From Paenibacillus vietnamensis (GTDB lineage: Bacteria; Bacillota; Bacilli; Paenibacillales; Paenibacillaceae), in contig NZ_JAHMHW010000002.1 in assembly GCF_020169515.1 (NCBI RefSeq), forward strand, positions 124,001 to 188,000: a DNA stretch of 64,000 nucleotides. Reading direction: 5' to 3'. A program made the position numbers and the translations under genes. The notes beneath the pieces were generated by a model. It did no database searches. It was given only the letters and a program-made list of their open reading frames with translations, and had not been told where the DNA came from. Positions 57,139 through 64,000 of this stretch are shown piece after piece (position 1 is the stretch's first letter; every line of letters starts with the position of its first letter).

Positions 57139-57190
57139 AGTCGTCCTCCTAAATTGTCTTAAAGCATGCAATGCAAGCTTTTCAATTATA

Positions 57191-57236
57191 TGAAAAAAAA
57201 TTTCTTTAATCAACACACATTATAGAAAAAAATTTT
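57191..57236. promoter_or_regulatory. A+T-rich repeated motif upstream of gntP
   Basis: TGAAAAAAAATTTC (from 57191) and AGAAAAAAATTTTA (from 57223) recur about 32 bases apart in the 282-base gap before gntP. They could be regulator sites for the RpiR protein, but low complexity makes this weak. Nothing else of note is seen there besides the GH15 terminator. Confidence 0.25.
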
Positions 57237-57344
57237 ATTTTTTTGTCAAAAATGACGTTCCTTATTATGAGTAATAAAATCAATTTCATGCAGCCTCTTC
57301 CAGTGAATGTTTCGGACATTTGGTTTGATAAACTTTTTTGCATA

Positions 57345-57380
57345 CAAAAAAGCCGCATGCTTTTCGCATGCGGAATTTTT
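57345..57380 (-). terminator. terminator of the glg operon
   Basis: On the minus strand CCGCATGC, AAAA-type loop, GCATGCGG, then CTTTTTTG. It lies about 40 bases past the GH15 gene. Confidence 0.85.
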
Positions 57381-57420
57381 GTATGGGTATTCAATTCGAT
57401 TTCGCCGCCTCCGGCCGCCT

Positions 57421-59400
57421 TTAATCCTTGGCAATTGCACGACTTCGCAGCAGCTTATATTTCCGGGCATATTTGCTTACGCTGTGCACGACGGTTGCGT
57501 GCGACCACGTTAACGGCGCAACCGATAACGGGCTGCCGTCGTATGGGTTGAGCTGTTCCGGGAGCAGCCCGCTTTGCAAAGCATGATCCGAGACCCACTG
57601 CAGCGTGCGGCGCGGACCTTCCAGCTCCTCCAATGTGGTGGCGGAATCGATTTCGTAATTGGCGACCCAGAGCGTACAAATAATCCATGGATTTCCAGGC
57701 ACTTTATCGATTTCTCCGGATTGCTGGAAATAGTAGTCATTCGTGTATCTGGCGATGCCGCCTATGTGCGTTTTGATCTGCAGCCCTTCCTTGATCGCCT
57801 GCATCGTCTGGACGACACGGTAATCGTCGACCGGCAGTACGCCGAATTCGAGGATCCCGAACAGGCTGCTCTCCAGCGTCGTATCCTTCACCCAGCGATT
57901 ATCCTTTTGCACAAGTCCCCTTGCGAAGCGCCCGCTTTCCTCATCCCACAAATGGGTAATGATTCCGAGCTTGATCGCCTTCGCCGTATGCTTATAGTGA
58001 TCGCTCCGTTCATAATCGCCGAACAGTTCTGTGAAGAAGGAGGCCGCCATCAAGCCGCCGTATACGGATGCCGCGGTGTATGTCCAAATGCCGTAGCGTT
58101 CCTCCCACAAGTCATAGCTTGGTTTAGGCAGCGATAAGGAATGCTCCATATACGTGCTTAAGAACGCTGCCGCTTTACGGATCAAATTACTGTAAAGCGA
58201 TTGCGGAAGCTCGATGACCTGATTGCGTTCGTAATCCTTCCATAATGCGAACAAGACCAGCGCCGTCTCATCCTCTTGTATAGGCAGCCTGCGGCTTCCC
58301 TGTACGATGTACGGATGCCAGCTTGACCCGACCGTCCCGTCCGGATTGTATTTGTGATACAAGTAGCCTTCCGGGGACAAGGCCTGAGCGCAAAAATGAA
58401 AAAACGGAGCGATGACGCTCTGATAACCGGCCATCGACATCGCATCCGCAATCAGCGCCCCGTCGCGAGGCCACATATAGCTGTAATGATCCCGGTTATA
58501 TTGCAAAATGTCGGTATCGTTCGCAGCCAGAATGGCGCCGCGCTCATCGACCTGAGTCCTTACGAGCAGAAGGCTTTGCTTGAACATCTTCACTACGTCC
58601 CGGGGCAAATCGCCAAGATCGGTCTCCGCTCTGCGCAGCCAATGCTTCCAGTAGATGACCATCCTGCTGAGCAGCTTTTCGGGATGGTTCTCATGGACGT
58701 ATTGATTGAGCTCCTTCACTTCCTCCAAATCCTTGCCGATCGACATCCAGTAGAAAATATCCTTCTCGCTGCCCGCCGGCACGACCGTCCGGAAGCTTAT
58801 CGTACTATCGACCGAGCCTTGCGCGATCGAATTGCCCATCAGCACGCCGTCCTCGGCGTCGCGCCACGTTCCTTCCGCGGACTGGAACCGTTTGATGCCC
58901 GTCGAATACTGCATCATCCCGCCCTCGTCCGAGAACCCGTTAAACATGAAATAATTGTTTCTCTTATAGTGATAAAGCGTATGATTCTCGGGGTAATACA
59001 CAGCCGTATCGCCGACCTCGGAGCCGTCAATCATCAGGTCCTGATGGAAAAAGAGCCGCACCTCCCTCGTCAGATGCGACATATTCCGAATGACGACTCT
59101 CTTGATATAAATACATTCGCGCTGATGGATTCCGTCGTTCATTTGGAGCTCGATGCCCAATCTCTTATGGACAGCCGTAATATTCGTAACCAACGAATCC
59201 TCGATATAATCCAGATCGAATCTCCACTCCGGTTCGTCCAGCCAAGTGAAGGTCCCCTCGACCCAGACGCCCAAGCGGCAGTATTGACCGCCTACATGGT
59301 TTAACTGGCCTACGAACGGATAATAAATGTCCCGGATATAACAATTCTGGTCAAGGTTAAGAAGCATCTTGCCGTTGCCGATTACGAGGTGACGGGCCAT
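57421..59400 (-). CDS. glycoside hydrolase family 15 (glucoamylase-like)
   Basis: A cytosolic GH15-type enzyme of 659 residues from the ATG at 59400. The N-terminal beta-sandwich domain (MARHLVIGNGKMLLNLD, YIRDIYYPFVGQLNHVGG) is followed by the (alpha/alpha)6 barrel with YSYMWPRDGALIADAMSMAG, QEDETALVLFALW and NPWIICTLWVANYE, where the catalytic acids are expected. No signal peptide. The start overlaps the end of glgA by 19 bases, so it is the last gene of the glycogen operon and may trim intracellular glucans. Confidence 0.9.
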   Translation of the reverse strand: MARHLVIGNGKMLLNLDQNCYIRDIYYPFVGQLNHVGGQYCRLGVWVEGTFTWLDEPEWRFDLDYIEDSLVTNITAVHKRLGIELQMNDGIHQRECIYIKRVVIRNMSHLTREVRLFFHQDLMIDGSEVGDTAVYYPENHTLYHYKRNNYFMFNGFSDEGGMMQYSTGIKRFQSAEGTWRDAEDGVLMGNSIAQGSVDSTISFRTVVPAGSEKDIFYWMSIGKDLEEVKELNQYVHENHPEKLLSRMVIYWKHWLRRAETDLGDLPRDVVKMFKQSLLLVRTQVDERGAILAANDTDILQYNRDHYSYMWPRDGALIADAMSMAGYQSVIAPFFHFCAQALSPEGYLYHKYNPDGTVGSSWHPYIVQGSRRLPIQEDETALVLFALWKDYERNQVIELPQSLYSNLIRKAAAFLSTYMEHSLSLPKPSYDLWEERYGIWTYTAASVYGGLMAASFFTELFGDYERSDHYKHTAKAIKLGIITHLWDEESGRFARGLVQKDNRWVKDTTLESSLFGILEFGVLPVDDYRVVQTMQAIKEGLQIKTHIGGIARYTNDYYFQQSGEIDKVPGNPWIICTLWVANYEIDSATTLEELEGPRRTLQWVSDHALQSGLLPEQLNPYDGSPLSVAPLTWSHATVVHSVSKYARKYKLLRSRAIAKD

Positions 59401-60845
59401 GTCTCCTTCTCCTTTCCATCCGCAATGAGCTGCGAATAAACGGAAATATAGGCTTTGGCTGAACGGTTCCAGCTGTAATCCTCTTTGGCGCCGTTCGCCA
59501 CGATCTGCTTCCAAGCCTCCTCGTCGCGATATAGCTCAAGCGCTCTGCGTACGGTATGCATGTAGTCGTGCGCGTTGTAATTCGTGAAGCTGAAGCCGTT
59601 CCCTTCGCCTGTAAATTCGTTATAGGCTTGCACCGTGTCGCGAAGTCCGCCCGTTTCACGGACGATCGGCACCGTAAGGTAGCGCAGCGATATAAGCTGG
59701 CTTAAACCGCAAGGCTCGAATTTCGAAGGCATGGCGAACATGTCCGCCCCGGCATAAATACGCCTTGCAAGACGGTCATCATAGCCCAGCCACACCGCAA
59801 CCTTGTCCGGATACCAATAAGCCTTGTCGTTAAAGAAATGCTCGTAATGGCCTTCTCCAGCTCCGAGCACGACAAATTGGACGTCCTCCTGCAGCAGCTC
59901 CTCGAACGTTCGCAAAATCAGATCGAAGCCCTTCTGCTCCACAAGTCTCGACACGATGCCGATCAGCGGAATGGATTCCGATTGCGGCAAGCCCAGCTCG
60001 CGCTGAAGCTCCAGCTTATTTTTTCTCTTGCGGCTCAGAGAGCTGCGGTATGGAAAATGAAGCGCTGCGTCGTTCATCGGATCGAACAGCTCATCGTCAA
60101 TACCGTTTACGATTCCGACCAGATCCGCAGAACGGTGTCTGAGCAAAGCATCCAGCCCTTCGCCGTAATATTCGGTTTGAATCTCATCCGCGTACGAACC
60201 GCTGACCGTTGTCAGCTTGTCGGCGAACACAAGGCCGCCCTTCATGCAGCTGCCCGCCCCGTGAAACTCGAGGGTCTCGTAGGTGAACAGATCATTGCCC
60301 ACACCGATCAGATCCTGCAGCAGCTCTCTCCCGAACACGCCTTGATATTTCAAATTATGGATGGTAAATACCGATTTGGCGTTTGCCCATGCCGGGTCGT
60401 AAGCGTAACGGGTTTTCAACAGGAACGGAATCAGGCCGGTTTGCCAATCGTGGCAATGCACGATGTCGGGCTTGAAATCCATATACCGCACAGCCTCCAT
60501 GACGGCGAAGCTGAAGAACACGAAACGCTCCGCATCGTCACCGTAGCCGTACAGCCCTTTCCTCTTGAAATAAAACTCGTTATCGATCAGGTAATAAGTA
60601 ATTCCGTCCAGCTCCGCTTTCAACAGTCCGCAATATTGGTTCCGCCAGCTGAACGATACGGTGAACTTGGCGATCAGCTGGAATCGGCCGACTAACGCGG
60701 CCGGTATTTCTTCATATTTGGGAAGGACCACTCTGGCATCAACGCCACGTTTGCCCAGCGCTTTAGGGAGCGCCCCTGCAACGTCAGCAAGGCCGCCCGT
60801 CTTCGCCAGCGGTACTGCTTCAGAAGTTGCGAACAAGATGTTCAT
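59382..60845 (-). CDS. glgA: glycogen synthase
   Basis: GT5 enzyme that extends alpha-1,4-glucan from ADP-glucose. The conserved KTGGLADVAGALP near residue 15 binds ADP-glucose; the C-terminal half has GIVSRLVEQKGFDLI and PSKFEPCGLSQLISLRYLTV. The 487-residue length is usual. AAAGGAG precedes the ATG. It lies 47 bases after glgD. Confidence 0.96.
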   Translation of the reverse strand: MNILFATSEAVPLAKTGGLADVAGALPKALGKRGVDARVVLPKYEEIPAALVGRFQLIAKFTVSFSWRNQYCGLLKAELDGITYYLIDNEFYFKRKGLYGYGDDAERFVFFSFAVMEAVRYMDFKPDIVHCHDWQTGLIPFLLKTRYAYDPAWANAKSVFTIHNLKYQGVFGRELLQDLIGVGNDLFTYETLEFHGAGSCMKGGLVFADKLTTVSGSYADEIQTEYYGEGLDALLRHRSADLVGIVNGIDDELFDPMNDAALHFPYRSSLSRKRKNKLELQRELGLPQSESIPLIGIVSRLVEQKGFDLILRTFEELLQEDVQFVVLGAGEGHYEHFFNDKAYWYPDKVAVWLGYDDRLARRIYAGADMFAMPSKFEPCGLSQLISLRYLTVPIVRETGGLRDTVQAYNEFTGEGNGFSFTNYNAHDYMHTVRRALELYRDEEAWKQIVANGAKEDYSWNRSAKAYISVYSQLIADGKEKETWPVTS

Positions 60846-60892
60846 AGGAAACTCCTTTCGTTAAGGTCGCTGCAATGGCGCCTATAAAATCA

Positions 60893-62005
60893 TTAGATAA
60901 TTTTCCGTTTTCCCGCCAAAAAAGGAGCGCTGTCCGCACCGCGGATATCGCGGTCCGCTTCTACGCGGACGTCTTTATCTAAAATGCTGTGCTGGATAAA
61001 GCTGTCCTCGCCGACCACGCCGTTCTGCATAATGATGCTGTTTTTGACGATCGCGCCTTTCTGTACGTGAACACCCCGGAACAGAATGCTGTTCACTACC
61101 GTTCCTTCCACGCGGCAGCCGTTCGCAATAAGTGAATTCGTCACCTTGGAGCCGCCCAGGTAACGGGCCGGAGGCTCGTCCTTAACCTTCGTATAAATCG
61201 GGCCGGGCTGGTAGAACAGCTCCTTCCACACATCAGGCTGTAGAAGGTTCATGCTGTTGCGGTAATAGCTTGTAATCGTATTGACTACACCTAAATACCC
61301 TTCATACATGTATCCGAACACACGGAGCTTATCGATTCTCGAAAAAATGGCGTGACGGACAAGATGATCCTGCCCTTGAGCAAGGGAGGTTTCGACCAGC
61401 TCCATAAGCAAGTCCTTGCGCATAACGTACATTTCCATCGAGCTGACGTCGCTCGACATTCTGCCGTAATGGTCCTGAATCGCGGTAATCCGTCCGTCTT
61501 CGTCCATCATCACCTTGCGCGCCTTGCCCGTCAGCAGATCCTCCTGCTTCTTGCAAACGACCGTAATATCGGCCTCCTGCTCCAGATGGAACTGGATGAC
61601 CTTCTCAAAATCGATATTGCAGACCATATGGCTGCGCGTAATGACAACGTAATCCAGGGTAGAACGGTTGAAATAATCCCTTTGCTGATAAAAATGGTAC
61701 AAATCGCCGCGGCTGATTTCCTGAATATCGTCGGTCGCCGGCGGCAGCACGAACAATCCGCTTTGGCGGTGCTGCAAATCCCAATGCTTGCCGGAGCCCA
61801 AATGGTCCATAAGCGAACGGTACTTGGTATGGGCGAATACTGCGACCTTGGAGATGCCGGAATTCACCATGCTCGAAAGCACAAAATCGATCAGGCGGTA
61901 ACGCGCCCCGAACGGAACGGTTGCCAGACAGCGCCCCTGGGTCAGGCGTTCGAGCTCGTCCGTCTCATGAATTAAATTGATGACGCCCATTACTTTATGT
62001 TTCAT
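60893..62005 (-). CDS. glgD: glucose-1-phosphate adenylyltransferase subunit GlgD
   Basis: Regulatory-type partner of GlgC in Firmicutes. From the ATG at 62005 it has 370 residues: [19 protein letters not shown], then the nucleotidyltransferase core with [20 protein letters not shown] and a left-handed beta-helix at the C-terminus. The usual GGEGKRLG pyrophosphate loop is absent, as in other GlgD. Its ATG overlaps the glgC stop by four bases. The longer frame to 62266 only covers glgC sequence. Confidence 0.94.
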   Translation of the reverse strand: MKHKVMGVINLIHETDELERLTQGRCLATVPFGARYRLIDFVLSSMVNSGISKVAVFAHTKYRSLMDHLGSGKHWDLQHRQSGLFVLPPATDDIQEISRGDLYHFYQQRDYFNRSTLDYVVITRSHMVCNIDFEKVIQFHLEQEADITVVCKKQEDLLTGKARKVMMDEDGRITAIQDHYGRMSSDVSSMEMYVMRKDLLMELVETSLAQGQDHLVRHAIFSRIDKLRVFGYMYEGYLGVVNTITSYYRNSMNLLQPDVWKELFYQPGPIYTKVKDEPPARYLGGSKVTNSLIANGCRVEGTVVNSILFRGVHVQKGAIVKNSIIMQNGVVGEDSFIQHSILDKDVRVEADRDIRGADSAPFLAGKRKII

Positions 62006-63168
62006 GAGTGCTCTACCTCCTGCAGCAAATGATCGTTCGTTACGTATTGGTCGACGGCAACTACCGTGATGGTATCGTCGTCCGGGCTTCCGATCGTCAC
62101 ACCGGCTTGTATGACCGCCCCTTCGCCGATGATGGCACGGTATATGCGCGCCCCTTCGCCGATCCGGACGTTCGGCATAACGACCGACTCCGAGATGAAG
62201 CTGTCCTTCTCGGCCTTGACGCCGTAGAATAGAACCGAACGGTTGATTTCCCCCTCCAGCAGGCATCCTTCCGTAATAAGGGAAGAGGAGATGACTGCTG
62301 AAGCCCCGACATGCTGCGCAGGCTGATTCGGGCTTACCGAATAAATTCTCCAGGATTCATCCGACAGCTCAAGCGGCGGTTCGTCGGCGAGAAGATCCAT
62401 ATTCGCTTCCCAAAGACTCTCGATCGTGCCGACGTCCTTCCAATAGCCTTTGAAGGAATAGCAATACAAATTTTTGCCGTCCTTCATCATGGCCGGAATC
62501 AAATCCTTACCGAAATCATGATTCGAGCTGCGGTTCGCTTCGTCATAGATCAAATATTTTTGAAGCTGCGACCACGTGAATATATATACGCCCATCGAAG
62601 CGATATTGCTGGTCGGGTTTTTCGGCTTCTCTTCGAAAGCCGTGATCCGGTCTTCATCGTCGATGTGCATAACCCCGAATCGGCTGGCTTCCTTCCAGTC
62701 CACCTCAATGCCCGCAATCGTCACGTCCGCTCCGGAGCGCTTATGATGCTCGAGCATGAGCTCGTAGTCCATTTTATAAATATGGTCGCCCGAAATAATT
62801 AACACGTACTCCGGGTTGTATCTATCGATAAATGCCATGTTTTGATAAATGGCGTTGGCCGTGCCCTTGTACCATACGCCGCCCTTTTGCTTCACGTACG
62901 GCGGCAGGATGGTCATGCCGCCGTCGCGGCGGTCAAGCCCCCAAGGACTTCCGATGCCGAGATAGCGGTTGAGCTCAAGCGGCTGATACTGCGTCAGAAC
63001 GCCGACCGTATCGATGCCGGAATGTGCGCAATTGCTCAACGTAAAATCAATAATCCTGTATTTTCCTCCAAAGTAAACGGCGGGTTTTGCCAAGTCCCTC
63101 GTCAAAACGCCTAACCTCTTCCCTTCTCCTCCGGCGAGCAGCATTGCGATCATTTCTTTACGGCCCAT
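62002..63168 (-). CDS. glgC: glucose-1-phosphate adenylyltransferase
   Basis: Makes ADP-glucose for glycogen. Start [20 protein letters not shown] (pyrophosphate loop), then [29 protein letters not shown] and the beta-helix C-terminal domain. The ATG at 63168 is nine bases after AAGGAG, better than the TTG at 63177. It follows glgB closely. Confidence 0.96.
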   Translation of the reverse strand: MGRKEMIAMLLAGGEGKRLGVLTRDLAKPAVYFGGKYRIIDFTLSNCAHSGIDTVGVLTQYQPLELNRYLGIGSPWGLDRRDGGMTILPPYVKQKGGVWYKGTANAIYQNMAFIDRYNPEYVLIISGDHIYKMDYELMLEHHKRSGADVTIAGIEVDWKEASRFGVMHIDDEDRITAFEEKPKNPTSNIASMGVYIFTWSQLQKYLIYDEANRSSNHDFGKDLIPAMMKDGKNLYCYSFKGYWKDVGTIESLWEANMDLLADEPPLELSDESWRIYSVSPNQPAQHVGASAVISSSLITEGCLLEGEINRSVLFYGVKAEKDSFISESVVMPNVRIGEGARIYRAIIGEGAVIQAGVTIGSPDDDTITVVAVDQYVTNDHLLQEVEHS

Positions 63169-63184
63169 GGACACCAACTCCTTC

Positions 63185-64000
63185 TCAAAGTGTGTCCCCC
63201 GGTCTCACGCCCAGCATCAGGAATGTAAATGGGGGTAAATGAAGCGAAATGCTCTGTTCCTGGCCGTGCCAAGCGATATTCTCGCTTTTGTAGCTTTGCT
63301 GTACTTGCGAGTCCGTACCGCCAAACCGCTTTTCATTGCTATTTAGAATAGAGCTGTACAAGCCTGGATCCGGGACACCGATCCGGAATTCATGGTAATC
63401 GTTCCTCGAGAAATTAGCCACAATGACAGACTTATCCTTATCGCCGCAGCGGACAAAGGAGATAACCGACTGTGCCGCGTTGTTCACGTCGATCCAAGAG
63501 AACGTATCCGGAAAGCTGTCGCGCTCCCAAAGAGAAGGCTCCTCTTGGTAGGTGCGGTTCAATGTGTTGACGTAATGCTTCATCGTACGGTGCGAATCGT
63601 ATTCGAGCACCATCCAGTCGAGCATATCGGCGTCCTTCCATTCGTCGAACTGCCCCCATTCACTGCCCATGAACAGCAGCTTTTTCCCCGGATGGGTCAT
63701 CCAATAGCCGTAAAACAAACGCAGCTGGGCAAATTTTTCTTCGTAGGTGCCGGGCATTTTGTTCAAAAGGGAACGTTTGCCGTGAACGACCTCGTCATGC
63801 GACAGCGGCAGTACATAATTTTCTGAAAATGCGTAAAGGAGTGAAAAAGTGATCAGATGATGGTGGTGTGTGCGTTCAGGCGGATCAAGCGCCATGTAGC
63901 GCAGCATATCGTTCATCCAACCCATATTCCATTTAAAGTTAAAACCTAGGCCGCCTTTGTAGGTAGGTGCTGTGACTGCCGGCCATGCGGAAGAATCCTC
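63185..64000 (-). CDS. glgB: 1,4-alpha-glucan branching enzyme (5' part outside window)
   Basis: C-terminal 270 residues or so of a GH13 branching enzyme; the gene runs off the right edge. [28 protein letters not shown] (with the conserved HDE) and [12 protein letters not shown] are typical of GlgB, followed by the all-beta C-terminal domain. It would be upstream of glgC in the operon glgB-glgC-glgD-glgA-GH15. Confidence 0.95.
   Translation of the reverse strand, partial: EDSSAWPAVTAPTYKGGLGFNFKWNMGWMNDMLRYMALDPPERTHHHHLITFSLLYAFSENYVLPLSHDEVVHGKRSLLNKMPGTYEEKFAQLRLFYGYWMTHPGKKLLFMGSEWGQFDEWKDADMLDWMVLEYDSHRTMKHYVNTLNRTYQEEPSLWERDSFPDTFSWIDVNNAAQSVISFVRCGDKDKSVIVANFSRNDYHEFRIGVPDPGLYSSILNSNEKRFGGTDSQVQQSYKSENIAWHGQEQSISLHLPPFTFLMLGVRPGDTL

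Noticed and set aside
57243-57551. 102-codon open frame on the plus strand after gntP
   Set aside because: Crosses the glg terminator and runs antisense into the GH15 gene; no start signal.
58354-59304. 316-codon open frame on the plus strand
   Set aside because: Antisense to the GH15 gene without start signals or domains.
62006-62266. N-terminal extension of the glgD frame
   Set aside because: It only reads through glgC in another frame; the ATG at 62005 overlaps the glgC stop and begins the normal protein.

Overview
The window reads as a chromosomal segment of an endospore-forming Firmicute, most likely Paenibacillus or a close relative in Paenibacillaceae. Base composition is near 50% G+C. 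Ribosome-binding sites are strong GGAGG types, with frequent GTG and TTG starts. Gene order follows the Bacillus subtilis yqk-bkd-spo0A-recN-dxs-nusB-acc-spoIIIA-efp-yqh-mntR region, and many genes are sporulation-specific. Most genes lie on the minus strand.

Layout. (1) 1-10 kb: spoIIM (cut by the window edge), nudF, the very small mciZ, a PepT-like peptidase, the miniprotein Prli42, then lpd-bkdAA-bkdAB-bkdB-lipB, which encodes a branched-chain 2-oxoacid dehydrogenase plus its octanoyltransferase. YqzF, a divergent CoaD-like nucleotidyltransferase and an unrecognised 55-residue gene follow. (2) 10-22.3 kb: spo0A with its own Spo0A-box/SigH regulatory region, spoIVB, recN, argR, an unknown membrane protein, then tlyA, dxs, ispA, xseB, xseA, folD and nusB. 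(3) 22.3-32 kb: DUF2273-amaP-yqhY, accBC, and the eight-gene spoIIIA operon behind a near-perfect SigE promoter, then yqhV. (4) 32-43.9 kb: comB, lysC, efp, yqhT, aroQ, yqhR, yqhQ, mntR, splB, ccdA and the zinc uptake genes znuABC, with a Zur box and a consensus SigA promoter. (5) 44-45.5 kb: a complete insertion sequence with 16-bp target duplications lying flush against the znu -35 box. (6) 45.5-52.1 kb: metG behind a methionine-type T-box, yidD, zur, small membrane proteins, an Hsp20-like protein, the gerP spore-coat operon behind a SigK-type promoter, and a YjcZ-like miniprotein. (7) 52.2-64 kb: gluconate use (gntK, gnd, an RpiR regulator, gntP) and glycogen metabolism (glgB-glgC-glgD-glgA plus a GH15 glucoamylase-like enzyme), cut by the right edge.

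How it works together. The sporulation genes cover the master regulator (Spo0A), block of division (MciZ), engulfment (SpoIIM), the forespore channel (SpoIIIA), SigK activation (SpoIVB), spore permeability (GerP), and spore protection or contents (SplB, ComB). Zinc supply (Znu, Zur) and manganese sensing (MntR) form a metal-homeostasis theme.

I found no rRNA, tRNA, CRISPR array, defence island, prophage or secondary-metabolite cluster. The least explained items are a two-copy hairpin repeat with a compensatory base change, the intact IS at the znu promoter, the CoaD-like paralogue with its small divergent neighbour, and a 16-bp palindrome in the accBC leader. I do not see a clear-cut new multi-gene system.
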